Assembly: GCA_021778315.1 (NCBI GenBank) | Contig: JAJYCQ010000026.1 | Location: forward strand, 1 to 25,200 | From: Acidobacteriota bacterium | GTDB lineage: Bacteria; Acidobacteriota; Terriglobia; Terriglobales; Acidobacteriaceae | Direction: 5' to 3' | Length of the DNA stretch: 25,200 nt | Shown here: one piece after another, positions 22,876 to 25,200 of the stretch | Layout of the letters: every line of letters begins with the position of its first letter | Position numbering within the stretch: position 1 is the first letter of the stretch | The notes under the pieces: model-generated | Told to the model about the DNA's origin: nothing | The model's database searches: none | What the model saw: the letters and a program-made list of their open reading frames with translations, nothing else | Position numbers and translations under genes: made by a program

Positions 22876-23622
22876 TTAGCGGTGCGACTGCTTGATGAAG
22901 TAGTCCACCAGTTCCGACGAGCTGTTGTCCATCTCCACATCAAACGACTCGACCTTGCCCGTGAAATAGTTGAACGTCATAACGGCCGGGATAGCAACCA
23001 GCAGACCGAACGCGGTTGTAACCAGAGCTTCCGAGATACCACCGGCGACTGCGGCGAGACCCTGGCTCTTGGTGGTTGCGATCGCCTTGAAGGCGTTAAG
23101 GATACCGACGACCGTTCCGAACAGCCCGATGAACGGTGCCGTCGATCCGATGGTGGCGAGACCGCCCAAGCCCTTCTTCAGCTTCGCGTGAACGATCGCT
23201 TCCGAACGCTCCAGAGCGCGCTTCGAGCTCTCAATCTGCTCCTCGGTTATCGCGCCGCCCGATCCGAACGAACGGAACTCGGTCAGACCAGCCGTGACAA
23301 CCTCAGCGAGATGGGACTTCTTCGAACGGTCAGCAACCTTGATCGCCTCGTCCAGACGGCCTTCCTTGAGCGCGCCCGCAACCTTGGGTGCAAACTCGCG
23401 AGACTGCTTGCGGGCAGCCGAGAAGTAAAGAGCACGATCGATCATGACGGCCAGCGACCAGATCGACATGATGAAAAGAATGATAACGACGCACTTGGCA
23501 GGTACGCCCATCTGCGCCCAAAGGGCCGCAGGTCCGAAGCCTACTTCGGCCGGGGCATCTTGAAAGAACATGGCAAGTGAAGCGGGGGTGTGTGCGAAAT
23601 TTGCAAGCTGAGCGAGAATCAC
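22876..23622 (-). CDS. exbB: ExbB/TolQ-family proton channel protein
   Basis: This is a 248-residue MotA/TolQ/ExbB-family protein. The first transmembrane segment is CVVIILFIMSIWSLAVMID (~44-62). The conserved core GLGGLATIGSTAPFIGLFGTVVGILNAF (~151-178) and GGISEALVTTAFGLLVAIPAVMTFNYF (~194-220) hold the other two helices and the channel Thr residues. It forms the pentameric channel around ExbD. I chose GTG 23622 because AGGAGG lies 9 nt upstream. ATG 23685 is in frame but lacks a ribosome-binding site; ATG inside (MFFQDAPAEVG) is another option. A TATAAT box (23763-23768) may give it its own promoter besides read-through from tonB. Confidence 0.94.
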   Translation of the reverse strand: MILAQLANFAHTPASLAMFFQDAPAEVGFGPAALWAQMGVPAKCVVIILFIMSIWSLAVMIDRALYFSAARKQSREFAPKVAGALKEGRLDEAIKVADRSKKSHLAEVVTAGLTEFRSFGSGGAITEEQIESSKRALERSEAIVHAKLKKGLGGLATIGSTAPFIGLFGTVVGILNAFKAIATTKSQGLAAVAGGISEALVTTAFGLLVAIPAVMTFNYFTGKVESFDVEMDNSSSELVDYFIKQSHR

Positions 23623-23631
23623 GAAGTCTTT

Positions 23632-23637
23632 CCTCCT
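23632..23637 (-). promoter_or_regulatory. Shine-Dalgarno AGGAGG deciding the exbB GTG start
   Basis: AGGAGG on the minus strand is followed by nine bases and GTG at 23622. The in-frame ATG 21 codons further upstream has no comparable site, so the GTG is the likelier start. Confidence 0.6.
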
Positions 23638-23762
23638 GGATGGACGTACTGATACATACGAATACTGAGACATGGTTTCGATCAAGCAGCGATACTTGAT
23701 CTCGTTACGGACTACAAAGACCAGGAGGACTATCCTGTCCTTGCGAACATCGGGGCGTCGAG

Positions 23763-23768
23763 ATTATA
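23763..23768 (-). promoter_or_regulatory. Candidate -10 box (TATAAT) upstream of exbB
   Basis: There is a perfect TATAAT on the minus strand in the 232-nt gap between tonB and exbB, about 140 nt upstream of the exbB start. No convincing -35 hexamer is visible. I see no gene in this gap. Confidence 0.3.
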
Positions 23769-23854
23769 ACAATACCTCAGGTTTGGCTCCGTTGCGCGCT
23801 GTTGACCAAGCGATTAATAATCAACAACGTTCCGCGCCACGAAGCCACTGAGTC

Positions 23855-24592
23855 CTAGCCGCCGCCATTCAGAGCAAAATTAACCGTGATGGTCGTATCG
23901 ACCTCCGTCGGCTCGTTGTTCAGAAGATACGGCTTGTAACGCCACTGCTTCACCGCATCCAGTGCATAGTTGTTGAACATTGGATTCGTCGAACTGGCGA
24001 CAGAGAGCTGCTGAATCGTTCCCTGCTTGGAGATGATAGCTCGCAACACCACTGTGCCGCTCATGTGCGCTACCTTCGCGATTGGCGGATACTGTGGCTG
24101 CACAAACCCGATGCGGTTACCCGCGATCACTCCGCCAGAGATGCGCGCGGGTCCCGTTGGCTTGGGAGGTGCCACATGGATGGCTGGCCCAGTGCTGCCG
24201 ATTGTTCCGCCGAAAACACCACCCGGCGAGCCGCCTGCCATGCCGCTCATACCCGCTACTCCCATCGACGACGGGGGAGGAGGAGCATCTTCCTTGATCA
24301 TCTTAATGTCCTTCGGAATCTTCGTGGGAGCATGCAGCCCCTCATCAATCTCCGAGACATGCGCAATCACCTTAACTGCCGGTGGTGGTGGTGGTGGTGG
24401 TGGTGGCGGTGGTGGCGGTGGTGCCGTCAACGAGGCCGTCAATGAATTATGAGGCAACGCTTCTGGGTAGAGAAGAGGGACCAAAATCATCGCGCCAAGA
24501 ATCGCACCATTGAACGCGAACGTGGCAAACATCCAATAGCGTGACTTGGATTTGATCTTGCCGCCGGATTCCATCAAAGAGTCTTCAAACAT
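23855..24592 (-). CDS. tonB: TonB-family energy transducer
   Basis: This is a 245-residue protein with one N-terminal membrane anchor (residues ~20-42, FATFAFNGAILGAMILVPLL), a run of about 14 prolines (~58-71), a Gly/Pro-rich periplasmic spacer and a C-terminal TonB domain. That domain has QPQYPPIAKVAHMSGTVVLRAIIS and LDAVKQWRYKPYLLNNEP, the family's YP and WxYxP-type motifs. It transmits energy from ExbBD to outer-membrane receptors. I chose ATG 24592 because GAGG lies 6 nt upstream; a TTG two codons earlier is less likely. The polyproline run is encoded by a nearly pure triplet repeat. The gene heads the tonB-exbB-exbD-exbD cluster. Confidence 0.94.
   Translation of the reverse strand: MFEDSLMESGGKIKSKSRYWMFATFAFNGAILGAMILVPLLYPEALPHNSLTASLTAPPPPPPPPPPPPPPAVKVIAHVSEIDEGLHAPTKIPKDIKMIKEDAPPPPSSMGVAGMSGMAGGSPGGVFGGTIGSTGPAIHVAPPKPTGPARISGGVIAGNRIGFVQPQYPPIAKVAHMSGTVVLRAIISKQGTIQQLSVASSTNPMFNNYALDAVKQWRYKPYLLNNEPTEVDTTITVNFALNGGG
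24381..24423. repeat. Trinucleotide repeat encoding the TonB polyproline run
   Basis: There is an almost uninterrupted GGT/GGC triplet tract on the plus strand. Read on the minus strand it gives CCA/CCG proline codons. Slippage would add or remove whole Pro residues without a frameshift. Confidence 0.8.
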
Positions 24593-24871
24593 AAGCAACC
24601 TCGTTCCCGCGAGGGAGAGCTACGTGCCTTAGACACCGCGGCTGTCTGAAATGTTCCCAAACTTCTGCAATCTTTTCCCGGAGGAGGGACTGCGTCTACC
24701 GGACGAGAATTTCTCGTCTCAGCCTTCAGGAAGTTGTACTCAGGATTTGCTGCGGTGCCGCTTGCAGCTCATCCTACCTCATAAATGCAACGTTGTGGAA
24801 GTGGCCCGGTAAATCTACGAATTTGCCCTGCTTTTTGAACGCCAACTCTTCGAACTTTAGCTCTTTGCGTT
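24593..24871. other. Noncoding gap between secF and tonB
   Basis: I see no gene here. It must hold the tonB promoter if secF is not co-transcribed, but I found no convincing -35/-10 pair. A short palindrome, GACGAGAA-T-TTCTCGTC (24702-24718), is the only clear structure; it could be an operator or a weak terminator. Confidence 0.5.
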
Positions 24872-25200
24872 TTAGCGACGCACGCTCTTCGCCGCAGGAA
24901 GCGCCACACGCTTCCCTGCCGGCGCGCGCTTCGCCCGCCAGTCCTGGTACGCCACCAGCATCGGTGCCGCAACCGCAATCGACGAGTACGTTCCAATCGT
25001 GATGCCCACGACCAGCGCAAACGAGAACCCGTTCAGCACTTCGCCGCCAAATACGTACAGGCAAAGCACCGTCAGGAACGTCAGCCCCGACGCGATCACC
25101 GTCCGGCTCAGCGTCTGATTGATGCTGCGATTCACCACATCCGCCAGCTTCTCCCGCCGGTTCAGCGCCAGGTTCTCGCGAATACGATCGAACACCAGAT
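24872..25200 (-). CDS. secF: Protein translocase subunit SecF, C-terminal fragment
   Basis: The last ~109 residues of a SecF-type protein lie inside the window. VFDRIREN, NQTLSRTVIASGLTFLTVLCLYVFGGEVLNGFSFALVVGITIGTYSSI and the following hydrophobic segment are characteristic of the SecD/SecF membrane domain. The NQTLSRT segment is especially diagnostic of SecF. SecDF uses the proton motive force to help complete Sec-dependent export. The C-terminus ends in a basic tail (RVALPAAKSVRR). The 5' part, and probably secD, lie beyond the right edge. Confidence 0.92.
   Translation of the reverse strand, partial: LVFDRIRENLALNRREKLADVVNRSINQTLSRTVIASGLTFLTVLCLYVFGGEVLNGFSFALVVGITIGTYSSIAVAAPMLVAYQDWRAKRAPAGKRVALPAAKSVRR

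Noticed and set aside
22981..23200. Apparent plus-strand genes opposite exbB
   Set aside because: The exbB channel motifs are intact on the minus strand and the plus-strand frames have no ribosome-binding sites or family features.

Overview
The window looks like a chromosomal stretch of a member of the Acidobacteriota, probably family Acidobacteriaceae (Granulicella/Terriglobus/Edaphobacter-like). I infer this from the high GC content, the lpx lipid A genes of a diderm, the tonB-exbB-exbD-exbD cluster, and the short palindromic and dispersed repeats that I recall from that family. No database search was possible. I saw no tRNA, rRNA, CRISPR array, transposase or prophage gene.

Layout. (1) Positions 1-4679 hold a minus-strand run: an SDR oxidoreductase, a secreted protein, fabZ, lpxA, a foreign-looking two-gene cassette (a DUF4160 protein and a DUF2442/DUF6998-like fusion), and lpxI, which runs off the window. 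The lipid A genes are tightly coupled, and the cassette sits exactly between lpxA and lpxI. (2) Positions 4849-7466 carry a small DoxX-like membrane protein (+), a MmcQ/YjbR-like protein (-) and tyrS (+), separated by intergenic repeat elements. (3) Positions 7706-12848 (+) carry an ArsR-type regulator translationally coupled to a SulP anion transporter, then a phytoene-dehydrogenase-like FAD oxidoreductase and a large DoxX-like membrane protein. (4) infC (-) lies at 12931-13578, with a convincing AUU start codon and a strong bidirectional terminator downstream. (5) Positions 13877-16826 carry a CPA1 cation/proton antiporter (+), a receiver protein with a histone-H1-like tail (+) and a second SDR (-). 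(6) Positions 17087-20337 carry a TPR lipoprotein (+), a cobalamin-binding-like protein without signal peptide (-) and a cytochrome P450 (-). (7) Positions 20521-21670 hold a decayed UbiA/MenA-type prenyltransferase and the remnant of a gene upstream of it. (8) Positions 21754-24592 (-) encode the TonB energy-transduction module in transcription order tonB, exbB, exbD, exbD, preceded by the end of secF at the window edge.

How the genes work together. fabZ, lpxA and lpxI act in fatty acid and lipid A biosynthesis. TonB-ExbB-ExbD couples the proton motive force to outer-membrane receptors, and SecF supports protein export. The ArsR-SulP pair looks like a regulated anion uptake unit. The remaining oxidoreductases and membrane proteins have no evident shared pathway.

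The best candidate for something undescribed is the DUF4160 + DUF2442-nuclease-like cassette inside the lpx operon. Other notable signals are a palindromic repeat translated in frame inside an SDR gene, the AUU-initiated infC with a possible overlapping leader ORF, a receiver-histone-tail fusion, an 11-C homopolymer in a flavoenzyme gene, and the prenyltransferase pseudogene.
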